DNA from: Erythrobacter sp. CCH5-A1
Lineage (GTDB): Bacteria > Pseudomonadota > Alphaproteobacteria > Sphingomonadales > Sphingomonadaceae
Length of the DNA stretch: 17,956 bases
Reading direction: 5' to 3'
Assembly (NCBI RefSeq): GCF_001557115.1
Contig: NZ_LSKQ01000018.1
Span: forward strand, 1-17,956
The notes under the pieces were generated by a model, which was given only the letters and a program-made list of their open reading frames with translations, searched no databases and was not told where the DNA came from. This document shows positions 1 to 7,578 of the stretch, piece after piece. Within the stretch, counting starts at the first letter, position 1. Every line of letters starts with the position of its first letter. The translations under genes were made by a program, and so were the position numbers.

Positions 1-14
1 AGCGGGAGGGGAGC
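1..14. repeat. Possible tail of a C/G-rich palindromic repeat cut by the window edge
   Basis: The first 14 bases (AGCGGGAGGGGAGC) match the right half of the hairpin repeat seen complete at 17401-17492, where GCAAGCGGGAGGGG closes one arm. The rest of the element would lie outside the window, downstream of mobA. The match is short and in GC-rich DNA, so this is only a suggestion. Confidence 0.3.
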
Positions 15-21
15 GAGACTT

Positions 22-36
22 GGCGGCTTTGCCGCC
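22..36 (-). terminator. Short hairpin at the mobA stop codon
   Basis: A perfect 6-bp stem (GGCGGC / GCCGCC) with a 3-base loop touches the mobA stop codon at 36-38. On the mobA transcript it would fold immediately after the stop. No run of U follows, so it is at best a weak intrinsic terminator or an mRNA 3'-end stabiliser. Confidence 0.25.
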
Positions 37-596
37 TAGTCGCAGCGGGGTGGGCCGAGATCCTCGGGAAAATTGACGTTCATCAGCGCCTGGGACAGCT
101 CCACCCGCCGCGCGCCCACGTGGTCGGCGAAGCGGTAGAGCGACCTGCCGCCCTCTGCCAGAAACGCCTCGAGCACTGGCCCGGCTACCACCGGCCAGAG
201 CCCCACCACCGGCTGGCTCTCGACGATGGCCGCACCCTCGCCCGCCAGCGTCGCGGCGAGATCGAAGGGCAGGTCGGGCACGTCCACGCCCGCTGACAGC
301 ACCGCGTCGAAGCCCCGCTCGCCCGCATGGCGCAGCGCCGCCGCCAGCCCGCCGAGCGGTCCAAGTCCTGCCTCGGGCCAGTCGGGAATGCAGGCGAACC
401 CCGCCTCCTCGCGCCCGCACACCACCACCGCCTCGCACTGCGCCGCCAGCGCGGCCGCCACCCGGTCGATCAGCCGCGCGCCTTCATAGATCGCCTGCGC
501 CTTGTCGCTGCCGAAGCGGCGCGCCTGTCCGCCGGCGAGGATCGCGCCAAGGAGCAATGGATCAGTCGAAGGCCTCGGTTGCATTGCCCTCGGCAT
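36..596 (-). CDS. mobA: Molybdenum cofactor guanylyltransferase MobA
   Basis: MobA transfers GMP from GTP to molybdopterin-Mo to give the bis-MGD precursor used by DMSO-reductase-family enzymes in the cytoplasm. The family signature LAGGQARRFGSDKA lies at about residues 20-33, followed by GPLGGL, a metal-binding Asp in SAGVDVP near residue 105, PVVGLWPVV, and the C-terminal NVNFPEDL. At about 186 residues the length is normal. The reading frame is open back to 620. I chose the ATG at 596 because GGAAGGG lies about 10 bases upstream; the ATG at 584 is the alternative. Either start overlaps the end of the upstream ABM gene (35 bases for 596), which suggests translational coupling. It is the only clear housekeeping-type gene here and may mark the edge of the catabolic region. 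The start is less certain than the identity. Confidence 0.9.
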   Translation of the reverse strand: MPRAMQPRPSTDPLLLGAILAGGQARRFGSDKAQAIYEGARLIDRVAAALAAQCEAVVVCGREEAGFACIPDWPEAGLGPLGGLAAALRHAGERGFDAVLSAGVDVPDLPFDLAATLAGEGAAIVESQPVVGLWPVVAGPVLEAFLAEGGRSLYRFADHVGARRVELSQALMNVNFPEDLGPPRCD

Positions 597-903
597 TGTA
601 GACCGGCCCTTCCGCGTCAACCCGGTACTTCCGGCTGACCGCGCCCGTGATCCCGAATTGGCCGATATGGTCGCGCATGCCGGTGTAGGCCGGGTCGCGG
701 AAGTGGGCGGCGAGGGCCTCCTCGCTCTCCCACTCCTCGAACACGTTGACCCGCGCGGGGTTCATCGAACAGGCGCTCCAGTCGTAGTGGATGCAGCCCT
801 TTTCCGCGAGCGCCGCCTCGATATGCGGGCGGGCGGTGCGCAGGGCCTCGTCGCGCTGCGCGGGGTCGAGGTCGATCTGCGCGGAGATCAGGATCTTTGC
901 CAT
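562..903 (-). CDS. ABM-domain protein (putative quinol monooxygenase family)
   Basis: This is a 113-residue single-domain protein of the antibiotic biosynthesis monooxygenase (ABM) dimeric alpha/beta-barrel fold. It shows the usual order: an N-terminal strand (AKILISAQIDLDP), a helix, a GCIHYDWSACSMNP strand region at about 36-49, VFEEWESEEALAAHF at about 54-68, and a final strand. Family members include YgiN-type quinol monooxygenases and cofactor-free oxygenases, but many have no known substrate, and this one cannot be assigned. It starts 5 bp after the SnoaL-like gene (stop at 909) and runs 35 bases into mobA, so it is the middle gene of a minus-strand unit. A cofactor-independent oxygenase acting on an oxidised intermediate is possible. 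Confidence 0.8.
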   Translation of the reverse strand: MAKILISAQIDLDPAQRDEALRTARPHIEAALAEKGCIHYDWSACSMNPARVNVFEEWESEEALAAHFRDPAYTGMRDHIGQFGITGAVSRKYRVDAEGPVYNAEGNATEAFD

Positions 904-908
904 GGTAA

Positions 909-1319
909 TCAGCCCTCCACGCCGAATTCGGCGATGATCTTGAACTTGCGTGAGGTGAACAGCCAGCGGCCATCGACCTTGCGCAACTCGTCTTCATAGA
1001 GCCCGCCGACATGGCGCGCCTTGCCGTCCTTGGGTTTCAGGATTTCCTGCGTCTGCACCCGCGCCCTCGCGGTGTCGCCGGTGACTTCGATCATGCAGGG
1101 GACGCAGTGGAAGCTCACCGCCTCGAGCCCGGACATGGCCCCGTTCCAGAAGGTCACGATCGCCTCCTTGCCCTCGGTCTGGTGGCCCATCAGGTCCCAA
1201 TGAGCATCCTCGGCCCAGACGCTCGCCCAGATGTCGCTGTCGATCCGCACTACGCCATCGGCATAGGTGCCATTGAGTTCGTGGATCGCCACGCGATCCT
1301 CGAGGGGTCCGGTAAACAT
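909..1319 (-). CDS. SnoaL-like (NTF2-fold) protein
   Basis: This is a 136-residue NTF2-like fold protein of the SnoaL_4 type. The N-terminal helix EDRVAIHELNGTYADGVVRID (broken here as EDRVAIHELN then GTYADGVVRID) leads to WASVWAEDAHWDLMG, in which Asp38 follows the tryptophan-rich helix, and the protein ends in GRWLFTSRKFKII. Relatives include dehydratases, isomerases, cyclases and small subunits of ring hydroxylases. The catalytic type cannot be told from sequence alone. The ATG at 1319 has a strong GGGAGAG ribosome-binding site upstream. The longer open frame back to 2204 only mirrors the oppositely oriented SDR gene. It is the first gene of the unit that continues through the ABM gene to mobA, and it is transcribed divergently from the SDR at 1443. 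Confidence 0.85.
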   Translation of the reverse strand: MFTGPLEDRVAIHELNGTYADGVVRIDSDIWASVWAEDAHWDLMGHQTEGKEAIVTFWNGAMSGLEAVSFHCVPCMIEVTGDTARARVQTQEILKPKDGKARHVGGLYEDELRKVDGRWLFTSRKFKIIAEFGVEG

Positions 1320-1442
1320 GGTGCTCTCTCCCTTGTCGTCGGTGGCTATCGGCCCCGAGGACACCAAGCGACAATGCCCACTTTTGGGAAGGGTGAGGGC
1401 GGGGCGGGGCGTGTTACTCCCCCGGACGAGAGGAGACACATC
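1320..1442. promoter_or_regulatory. Divergent control region between SnoaL-like gene and SDR
   Basis: These 123 bases separate two oppositely transcribed units. On the minus strand a gapped motif, CCTTCCCAAAA-N7-TTGTCG, occupies 1369-1392. It lies almost exactly centrally, 49 bp from the minus-strand start and 50 bp from the plus-strand start. A TGTTACT stretch at 1412-1418 lies 31 bp before the SDR start; a similar TGTTATT lies 29 bp before the gene at 11110, so it may be a -10-like element. Ribosome-binding sites are GGGAGAG for the minus gene and GAGAGGAGA for the plus gene. The motif call was made by eye. Confidence 0.5.
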
Positions 1443-2252
1443 ATGGGACAACTCGAGGGCAAGAGCGCCGTCATTCTGGGCGCGGCGTCGGAGGGCAACA
1501 TGGGCCAGACCATCGCGCGCCTGTTCGCAGCCGAGGGCGCGCGGGTGATGGTCGCGGGGCGGAAGGAGGCGCCGCTCGCCGCGCTCGCGGCGGAGATCGG
1601 CGGCGCCTACACCCTGTGCGACATCGCAAAGAAGCCCGAGGTGAACGCGATGGCCGATCATGCGGCGGCCACCTTTGGCCGCGTCGACATCGCGATCAAC
1701 ACCACCGGCTGGGGGCTGCTCGCGAGCCTCGAGGAGATCACCGACGAACAGCTCGACCAGATTGTCGACCTCCAGTTCAAGGGGGTGCACCACTTCCTTC
1801 AGGCCTTTGTCAGGGTGATGAGCGCTCAGGCCCCGACCGGCGGCTCGCTGATCTCGCTGTCCTCGGCCACCACCAAGGCGATCATCACCAACCACGCGGC
1901 CTATATCGGCACCAAGCGCGGCTCCGAGGCGCTGATCGAGTGCGTCGCCAATGACTACGGGCACCTCGGGATCAAGGCCAACACGGTCTCGCCGGCCTTC
2001 ACCGACAGCCCGATGACGCACGAGAGCTTCCAGGTCCCGGGCCTCACCGATGCCTTCCTGCCGCGCTATCCGATGGGACGGCTCAACACGGTCGACGACG
2101 TGGCGCACGCCTGCCTGTGGCTGAGCACCGATCAGGCCTATGTCACGGGCGCGAACATCCAGCCCAATGGCGGCCTCATCATGCGCGGCAATCCGCAGGC
2201 GCATGATGTTGCGGCAGCCGTCGGGGCGGCGATGGCGAAGCTGCAGGGGTAA
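1443..2252 (+). CDS. Short-chain dehydrogenase/reductase with divergent nucleotide loop
   Basis: This is a 269-residue SDR that should oxidise or reduce an alcohol/ketone with NAD(P)H. The catalytic residues are visible: Ser140/141 in SLISLSSATTK, then Tyr154 and Lys158 in YIGTK. The usual NNAG is replaced by NTTG at 86-89. The nucleotide loop is GAASEGNMGQ (residues 13-22), not the textbook TGxxxGxG, and its spacing is closer to that of atypical SDRs such as enoyl-ACP reductases. The C-terminal INPNGG-like region reads NIQPNGGLIM. The ATG at 1443 is set by GAGAGGAGA just upstream; the open frame before it only mirrors the SnoaL-like gene. It forms a single-gene unit, divergent from the SnoaL-like gene and convergent with the second SDR. 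The substrate is unknown. Confidence 0.9.
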   Translation: MGQLEGKSAVILGAASEGNMGQTIARLFAAEGARVMVAGRKEAPLAALAAEIGGAYTLCDIAKKPEVNAMADHAAATFGRVDIAINTTGWGLLASLEEITDEQLDQIVDLQFKGVHHFLQAFVRVMSAQAPTGGSLISLSSATTKAIITNHAAYIGTKRGSEALIECVANDYGHLGIKANTVSPAFTDSPMTHESFQVPGLTDAFLPRYPMGRLNTVDDVAHACLWLSTDQAYVTGANIQPNGGLIMRGNPQAHDVAAAVGAAMAKLQG

Positions 2253-2260
2253 AAGATTCG

Positions 2261-2335
2261 TCGTCCCGGGCTTGACCCGGGACCGCTATCGGCAGGCGCC
2301 AAGTTTCGAGCGGTCCCAGGTCAAGCCCGGAACCC
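2261..2335. repeat. Palindromic repeat, CTTGAC family, copy 1
   Basis: Two inverted arms, roughly 2263-2287 and 2310-2335, carry GGGCTTGACCCGGGACCGCT and its near-complement AGCGGTCCCAGGTCAAGCCC around a 22-base loop. The element fills the space between the ends of two convergent SDR genes. A second element of the same design is at 17758-17847. It may work as a bidirectional terminator or be a mobile REP-like sequence. Sphingomonad genomes commonly carry such elements, so the type is not new. Confidence 0.75.
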
Positions 2336-2343
2336 GCTCTAGC

Positions 2344-3120
2344 TCAATACTGCGCCGTCCCGCCGTCGACGCTGATCTGCTGGCCGGTGATCCCACCGCC
2401 CGCTTCGCTTGCGAGAAGGACCGCGACCGCGGCGACCTCCTCGACGGTGTTGGGCCGCTTGATCGCCGCTTCGGAGGCGAACATCTCGATCATCTCCTCG
2501 AACTCGAGGCCCATCGCCTTCGCGGTCGCGGGGCCGTTGTTCCTGATGATGTCGGTGATGACGATGCCGGGGCAGATCGCGTTGACCGTGACGCCCGCCG
2601 CGCCGACTTCGCGCGCGAGGCTCTTGGTCATGCCATTCACCGCGTGCTTGGCGGCGGAGTAGGCGGTCAGCACCGGCTTGCCGTGCTTGCCCTCCATCGA
2701 GGAGATGTTGATCACCCGGCCATGGCCCTTTGCCAGCATGGTCGGCAGCGCGCGGCGGGTGGCCCAGAAGGTCGAATAGACGTTCCACTTCATCGCCTCG
2801 TCGAAGGCGTGGTCGGAGAGGTTGACCAGCGGCTGCAAATCGCCCGCGCCGCCCGCGTTGTTGACGAGGATGTCGAGCGTGCCGAAATGCGCGGCGGTGT
2901 GGTCGACAAAGCCTTCGAGGTCGGACTGGTTCATCACGTCACCCGCGACGAAGATCGCGTTCTCGCCCGCCCCGAGCTCCTCTAGCACCTTCGCGCCCTT
3001 CTCGGGGTTGCGCGCAAACAGCGCGACCTTGGCGCCCTCGGCCAGAAAGGCCTCCGCGATCCCGCGCCCCATCCCCGCCGTGCCCCCGGTGATCGCGGCG
3101 ATTTTTCCTGCGAGTTTCAT
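2344..3120 (-). CDS. Classical SDR family oxidoreductase (FabG-like)
   Basis: This 258-residue classical short-chain dehydrogenase is complete by every family landmark: cofactor loop TGGTAGMGRG at 11-20, NNAG at 87-90, the catalytic-tetrad Asn113 in MKWNVY, Ser140/141 in NISSMEG, Tyr154 and Lys158 in YSAAK, the PG motif at AICPGIVITD, and the C-terminal SVDGGTAQY. It interconverts a hydroxyl and a keto group using NAD(P)H in the cytoplasm; a ring hydroxyl or a beta-hydroxyacyl-CoA are both possible. The ATG at 3120 is preceded by AAAGGAGACATTGC, a strong ribosome-binding site. It is a single-gene unit, divergent from the KstD-like gene and convergent with the other SDR. The two SDRs are clearly different in sequence and are unlikely to be recent duplicates. 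Confidence 0.93.
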   Translation of the reverse strand: MKLAGKIAAITGGTAGMGRGIAEAFLAEGAKVALFARNPEKGAKVLEELGAGENAIFVAGDVMNQSDLEGFVDHTAAHFGTLDILVNNAGGAGDLQPLVNLSDHAFDEAMKWNVYSTFWATRRALPTMLAKGHGRVINISSMEGKHGKPVLTAYSAAKHAVNGMTKSLAREVGAAGVTVNAICPGIVITDIIRNNGPATAKAMGLEFEEMIEMFASEAAIKRPNTVEEVAAVAVLLASEAGGGITGQQISVDGGTAQY

Positions 3121-3224
3121 GCAATGTCTCCTTTGACCGTGTGGGTAGCGGGCCGCAGGCCGCCGCGCACCTTGCCAAAATGACGGGTTGCCGGATGCCG
3201 TCCCCGAGGCGTCTAACCTTCGCC
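3121..3224. promoter_or_regulatory. Divergent control region between SDR and KstD-like gene
   Basis: This 104-base region holds a plus-strand copy of the shared gapped motif, CCTTGCCAAAA-N7-TTGCCG, at 3170-3193. It sits 49 bp from the SDR start and 31 bp from the dehydrogenase start. The same spacing of the two halves is seen in the regions at 1320-1442 and 16295-16443. Binding of a regulator here is inference. Confidence 0.5.
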
Positions 3225-4844
3225 ATGGGAGAGGTGGACGTCATCATTCTGGGAACGGGCGCGGCCGGCATGGCGGCGGCGCTCGCGGCACACGAGGCGG
3301 GCGCGAAGGTCGCGATGGTCGAGCGCTGGGAGCGCATCGGCGGCACCTCTGCGATCTCGGGCGGGGTGATTTGGGTCGCCGACAACCCGCGGATGCGCGC
3401 CGCGGGCATGGCCGACAGCCGCGAGGAGGCGCTCGCCTATTTCCGCAGTCTGGATCACGGCGATCTGGTGGACGAGACCTTGGAGGCCTTCGTCGACCGA
3501 GGGCCCGAGGCGCTGGCCTTTTTGGAAGAGGCCGGCGCGCTCAGCGTCTCGGTGCTGCCGGGCTATCCCGACTATTACCTCGACCGTCCGGGAGCGAAGC
3601 CCGAAGGCAGCCGCGCGCTCGACCATGATCTGTTCGATCTGCCCGAACTGGGGGATTGGGCTGCGAAGATTTACGCCATCGAGGAACCCAAGCCGCTGAT
3701 GTTGCGCGAGACGCCCTTGGGCGGCGCGACCGCCATGCCGCCGCCGGAGGTGCTGGGCGCGAGGCTGGCGGCGCGGCAATGCGGCTTCGGTCAGGCGATG
3801 GTGGCGCGGCTCTTGAAGGCGTGTCTCGACCGGGGGGTCGCGCCGCTGCTCGGGGTGGATACCAAGCGGCTGGTGAAGGACGGCGAGCGGGTCACCGGGA
3901 TCGAGGGCGAGCGTGACGGCGCCCCCTTCGCGCTCTCCGCAAGGCGCGGGGTCATCATCACCACCGGCGGGTTCGAGTGGGACGCCGAATTGCGCCAGAC
4001 CTTCCTGCGCGGCCCCGTCACCGCGCCCGCGAGCCCGCCCACCGGCACCGGCGGCGGGCTCAAGCTGGCAATGGCGGCAGGCGCGAAGCTCGGCAACATG
4101 ACGAGCGCATGGTGGGCGCCCACCTTGGTGACCCCCGACGCGCCATGGGCCAGCGGCGAACAGCGCGCGCAGATCATCCTGATCGAGCGCACGGTGCCGC
4201 ATTCGATCATGGTCAACCGGAGCGGGAAGCGGTTCTGCAACGAGGCGGCGAATTATTCGGCCTTGGGGGGCGTGTTCCACCAGTTCGATCCGGCCAACTA
4301 CGATTACCTCAACCTCCCCGCATACCTGATCTTCGACGCGCAATATGCCGCGCGCTATCCGCTGGGGACGCGCCAGCCGGGGCAGCCGATGCCGGAGTGG
4401 GTGAAGCGTTCGGAGAGTCTGGAGGGGCTGGCGGAGCAGATCGGGATCGACGGCGCGGCGCTGACCGAGACGGTGGCGCGCTTCAATGTCCATGCCGATG
4501 AAGGCCAAGATCCCGATTTCGGGCGCGGAACCAGCGCCTACGACCATTTTTATGGTGATCGCTCGCGGGAAGGCACGGCCGTGACCTTGGGAGCGATCCG
4601 CGAGGCGCCCTTCTATGCAGTGGAGATCGCCTCGGGGCTGCTCGGCACCAACGGAGGCCCGCGGACCGACGGGCAGGCGCGCATCCTCGGCCATGACGGC
4701 GCGCCGATCCCCGGCTTGCTCGGCGCGGGCAATGCCATCGCCTGCCCGACCGGCGGGATCTATGCGGGGGCGGGCGGGACGCTCGGCCCGGCGCTGACCT
4801 TCGGCTATATCGCCGGGCGGACGGCGGCGCTGGCGAACCTTTAA
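3225..4844 (+). CDS. FAD-dependent dehydrogenase resembling 3-ketosteroid delta-1-dehydrogenase
   Basis: This is a 539-residue flavoprotein of the fumarate reductase/KstD (FAD_binding_2) family. The Rossmann motif GTGAAG is at residues 10-15, with ERWERIGGTSAISGG following at about 34-48. GYPDYY at 113-118 resembles the KstD active-site tyrosine region. The C-terminus has GLLGAGN, then GGIYAGAGGT and LGPALTFGY; Tyr513 and Gly517 keep the Tyr-x3-Gly spacing of the catalytic pair in characterised KstD enzymes. That predicts 1,2-desaturation of a cyclic ketone, feeding electrons to a quinone or other acceptor. The ATG at 3225 is chosen because the glycine-rich strand begins at once; the frame is open from 3141, and only a weak GAGG lies 13 bases upstream. 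Related enzymes also act on non-steroid ketones or reduce double bonds, so the substrate is not fixed. Confidence 0.88.
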   Translation: MGEVDVIILGTGAAGMAAALAAHEAGAKVAMVERWERIGGTSAISGGVIWVADNPRMRAAGMADSREEALAYFRSLDHGDLVDETLEAFVDRGPEALAFLEEAGALSVSVLPGYPDYYLDRPGAKPEGSRALDHDLFDLPELGDWAAKIYAIEEPKPLMLRETPLGGATAMPPPEVLGARLAARQCGFGQAMVARLLKACLDRGVAPLLGVDTKRLVKDGERVTGIEGERDGAPFALSARRGVIITTGGFEWDAELRQTFLRGPVTAPASPPTGTGGGLKLAMAAGAKLGNMTSAWWAPTLVTPDAPWASGEQRAQIILIERTVPHSIMVNRSGKRFCNEAANYSALGGVFHQFDPANYDYLNLPAYLIFDAQYAARYPLGTRQPGQPMPEWVKRSESLEGLAEQIGIDGAALTETVARFNVHADEGQDPDFGRGTSAYDHFYGDRSREGTAVTLGAIREAPFYAVEIASGLLGTNGGPRTDGQARILGHDGAPIPGLLGAGNAIACPTGGIYAGAGGTLGPALTFGYIAGRTAALANL

Positions 4845-4846
4845 TT

Positions 4847-4968
4847 CGTCATTGCGAGGAGCCGAAGGCGACGCGGCAACCCATGGGCTGACCGTTCCAA
4901 CACGACATGGCCCTCGCGCATGTCACTGAGGGCGGGCCGTGGGTTGCGTCGCTGCGCTCGCAACGACG
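4847..4968. repeat. Palindromic repeat, CGTCATTGCGAG family, copy 1
   Basis: The left arm 4847-4887 starts CGTCATTGCGAGG, then GCCGAAGGCG and GGCAACCCATGGG. The right arm 4938-4968 runs GTGGGTTGCGTCGC to CGCTCGCAACGACG. The arms are inverted relative to each other. The element lies between the convergent ends of the KstD-like gene and the Rieske gene. Copies are at 10535-10627 and 12014-12108. Confidence 0.8.
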
Positions 4969-4981
4969 AAGAGGAAAGCGC

Positions 4982-6313
4982 CTAAGCCCCCACCCACCTG
5001 TCGATCGTATCATGGAAGAAGCGCACCCGCGCCTCCTGCCCGGCGAGGTGCCCGCCCTTGTAGCCGCGCGATCTGAGGCCGAGTTGCTGCTCGCTCCAGA
5101 TGCTCACGTCCTGGTCGATGCCGGGGCCGCAGGAGAGCTCGCCGACCACCCCGCGCTGGTGCGGGACGGGGACGGTGCGGTCGACCTCCTGCCCCATCGA
5201 ATAGGCGTAGTAGCGGTCCACGCCCTCGGGGAACCACGTGAAATACCACATGTCGAAATAGCACCGCTCGGGATCGGTGGGGTGCGGGTCGGCGCGCAGC
5301 CAGATGCAGCCGTCGGGCTTGAGGCTGAAGCTGATGTTGGGGAAGATCGTGTAGTGGAAGTGGTCGGTCAGTTGGGCATCGTGGAAGTGGCTGAAGTCGT
5401 AACCCTTCTCAGCGCCTTTTGCCCGCTTGGCCTGCTGGAGCGCCGCGCGCGTGCGCAAGGGATCATCGCGGAAATCCTCGGGGTCGAGGCCCCAATAGGT
5501 GAGCTCGGTGCGCATCATGTCGAGCACGGTGTCGGTGTGGCCCCTCAGCGAGCGTGAGGGCCGCGAGCCCGGCATGAACATCCGCGCATGGCCATGGGGC
5601 GCGTAGAGATCGAACTGGCAGTCCTTGTAGCTCTGCTCCATCACGAAGCGGGTCTGCGGGTGGACGAAGGGCAGGTGGTAGGACTCGTTGAAATTGTCCT
5701 GCACGCACTTCCAGTTCCAGTCGCCCTCGAGCGTCACCCAGTGGGTGCGGTGCATCTGCTCCATCTTGTAGAGTGCGAGCTGCGGGCCGACGGGGCCAAG
5801 GTGCTCGGCGAGCGGCGCGGCGTGGGGATCGAGATTGACCCAGACGAAGCCCGCGAAGACCTCACAGCGCACCTCCTCAAGCCGCACCTTGCCGCAGGGA
5901 TTGCCGCCGGCAAAATCCTCGGGGCAGGGGACGAAGTTGAGCTCGCCCCCGGGCGTGAAACGCCAGCCGTGGTAGGAGCAGGCGAGGCGCTTGGATTGGC
6001 CCTCCTCCTCCATGACGAGGCGTTTTCCGCGGTGCGGGCAGACGTTGTAGAAGGCGCGCACCTGCCCGTCCTCGCCCCGCGTGACGAGGATGCTTTCGCG
6101 GCCGATGTCGTAGGTGAAGAAGTCCCCCGGCTTGGCGACCTGCGACGCGAGGCCGCCGATCAGCCAGGCCTTGGTCCAGATACCCTCCCACTCGGCTTGC
6201 ATGAAATCGCGCGACCAGTAGCGGCTGCCGTCGATGGGCTTGTCCGATAGGCGCGGCATCGGCTGGGGGCGCACGTCGATCCGCGTCGGGGCGGGGGTGA
6301 GCAGGGTGGCCAT
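4982..6313 (-). CDS. Rieske non-heme iron oxygenase, alpha subunit
   Basis: This 443-residue protein is the catalytic component of a ring-hydroxylating-type oxygenase. The Rieske [2Fe-2S] ligands are Cys92 and His94 (CPHRGKRL) with Cys112 and His115 (CSYHGW). The mononuclear iron site follows the pattern DNFNESYHLPFVH, giving His213 and His218, with Glu210 in the position of the bridging acidic residue. The NWK...ENxxExYH style of this site resembles the choline/carnitine-monooxygenase-like and related alpha-only branch. No beta subunit, ferredoxin or reductase gene is nearby. The ATG at 6313 overlaps the P450 stop by one base (TGATG), so translation is coupled. It is the last gene of the AhpD-like, P450, Rieske operon. 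A hydroxylation or demethylation of the same compound handled by the P450 is likely; the substrate is unknown. Confidence 0.93.
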   Translation of the reverse strand: MATLLTPAPTRIDVRPQPMPRLSDKPIDGSRYWSRDFMQAEWEGIWTKAWLIGGLASQVAKPGDFFTYDIGRESILVTRGEDGQVRAFYNVCPHRGKRLVMEEEGQSKRLACSYHGWRFTPGGELNFVPCPEDFAGGNPCGKVRLEEVRCEVFAGFVWVNLDPHAAPLAEHLGPVGPQLALYKMEQMHRTHWVTLEGDWNWKCVQDNFNESYHLPFVHPQTRFVMEQSYKDCQFDLYAPHGHARMFMPGSRPSRSLRGHTDTVLDMMRTELTYWGLDPEDFRDDPLRTRAALQQAKRAKGAEKGYDFSHFHDAQLTDHFHYTIFPNISFSLKPDGCIWLRADPHPTDPERCYFDMWYFTWFPEGVDRYYAYSMGQEVDRTVPVPHQRGVVGELSCGPGIDQDVSIWSEQQLGLRSRGYKGGHLAGQEARVRFFHDTIDRWVGA

Positions 6314-7578
6314 CAGCGCTTCCTCGGCTGGAACACGATGTTGAGCTGCTTCAGCGAGCGCAGCAGGAAGTGCGGGTGGTAGCTGAAATCGTTCTCGCCT
6401 TCCGCGAAGTCCATGTCCTCGAACCGGTCGACCACCGCCTGAAAGCCCCATGTCAGCTCGCGCCGGGCGAGCGGGGCGCCGAGGCAGTGGTGCGTGCCCG
6501 ACCCGAAGGCCATGTGCGCGCCCGCCTTGGGCCGGTCGAGATCGAGCTTCTCGGGGCATTCGAAGAACCGCTCGTCGCGGTTCGCCGCACCGTAGCGGAC
6601 ATTGACGACCGATCCGGCGGGGATCGTCACACCGTCCAGCTCCACATCCGCGTGGGTGAAGCGCATCAATGACTGCACCGGGCTCTCGAGCCGCAGCACC
6701 TCCTCGACGAAATTGCGCATATACTTGTCGGGATCGGCCTTGAGCTTGGCCCACACGTCCTTGTTCTCGATCAGCAGCTTCATCCCCGCCGCGAGCGCAT
6801 TGGTGGTGGTTTCCGAGCCGCCGACGAAGGTGTCGGCCATCATCTCGGCGTGGAGTTCCTCGTCGTTCAAGGGCCGCCCCCAGCCTTCGATCACGGTGTT
6901 GACCAGCACGGAGATGAGGCTGCCGTCCGGCTCCTCGCGCAGCCTCTCGAAGATCGGCTGGAAATAGTGCTGCGCCTCGATCTCGCGGTCGACCATTTCG
7001 AGGTGCTTGTCCTCGGGCAGCATCAGCGAAATGCGGTGGAAGAAGGCATCGGTCCAGCCCTTGATCCGCCACATGTCTTCGCGCTTGGCACCCATCTGCT
7101 CGCCGATGATGAAGAGCGGCAGGGGGACGCAGAACTGGCGCACCCAGTCGCAGCGGCCATCATCCACGAACTCGTCGATCAGCTCGTATGCGAGGGTTTC
7201 GACGCGCGGGTCGATTTCCTTGATGCGGCTAGGCTTGAACGCCTCGTTGAACATCGCGCGCATCTGCTTGTGATTGGGATCGTCGCGCCCGGCGAGCGTG
7301 GGCGCGGGGAGCCAGCCTTTCTCGCGGAAGCGCTCGGCGACCTTGCGCCCGCGCTCCATGTCGACCGGCGAGGCGCGCATCAGCTCGCTCAGGGCGGTGG
7401 AGGGGAAGCGCTGCGGGTCCATCAGCACCTCGCGCACATGGTCGTAGCGGCTGACGACATAGATCTGCGTGCCGGGGATGTTATAGACCGGCGCCTCGTC
7501 GCGAAGCTGCTTGTAGGCCTCGTAGGGGCACTGCTGGAGCGCGGGGTCGAACAGGTTGATCTGGGGCTGGCTGTTCAT
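6313..7578 (-). CDS. Cytochrome P450 (first)
   Basis: This is a 421-residue soluble bacterial class I-type cytochrome P450. The I-helix oxygen-binding motif is FVGGSETTTNAL at about 251-262, the K-helix ExxR is Glu293-Arg296 in EEVLRLESP, and the heme-binding loop is AFGSGTHHCLG with the thiolate Cys365. No membrane anchor is present. It should insert oxygen into an unactivated C-H bond using electrons from a ferredoxin and reductase, neither of which is in the window. The start ATG at 7578 overlaps the stop of the AhpD-like gene by one base, and its own stop overlaps the Rieske start by one base. The CYP family cannot be assigned by eye. The N-terminal half, with FPSTALSELMRASPVDMERG before the APTLAGRDDPNHKQMR region, is consistent with a normal P450. 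Confidence 0.94.
   Translation of the reverse strand: MNSQPQINLFDPALQQCPYEAYKQLRDEAPVYNIPGTQIYVVSRYDHVREVLMDPQRFPSTALSELMRASPVDMERGRKVAERFREKGWLPAPTLAGRDDPNHKQMRAMFNEAFKPSRIKEIDPRVETLAYELIDEFVDDGRCDWVRQFCVPLPLFIIGEQMGAKREDMWRIKGWTDAFFHRISLMLPEDKHLEMVDREIEAQHYFQPIFERLREEPDGSLISVLVNTVIEGWGRPLNDEELHAEMMADTFVGGSETTTNALAAGMKLLIENKDVWAKLKADPDKYMRNFVEEVLRLESPVQSLMRFTHADVELDGVTIPAGSVVNVRYGAANRDERFFECPEKLDLDRPKAGAHMAFGSGTHHCLGAPLARRELTWGFQAVVDRFEDMDFAEGENDFSYHPHFLLRSLKQLNIVFQPRKR

Noticed and set aside
2140..2985. Plus-strand frame across the palindrome and the second SDR
   Set aside because: It passes through the repeat and the antisense of an intact SDR, with no ribosome-binding site.
3213..4694. 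Long minus-strand frame opposite the KstD-like gene
   Set aside because: Antisense shadow with no family features; the plus frame has complete FAD and active-site motifs.
6313..6315. Frameshift or fusion between P450 and Rieske genes
   Set aside because: The overlap is a normal one-base TGATG stop/start junction; both proteins are complete.
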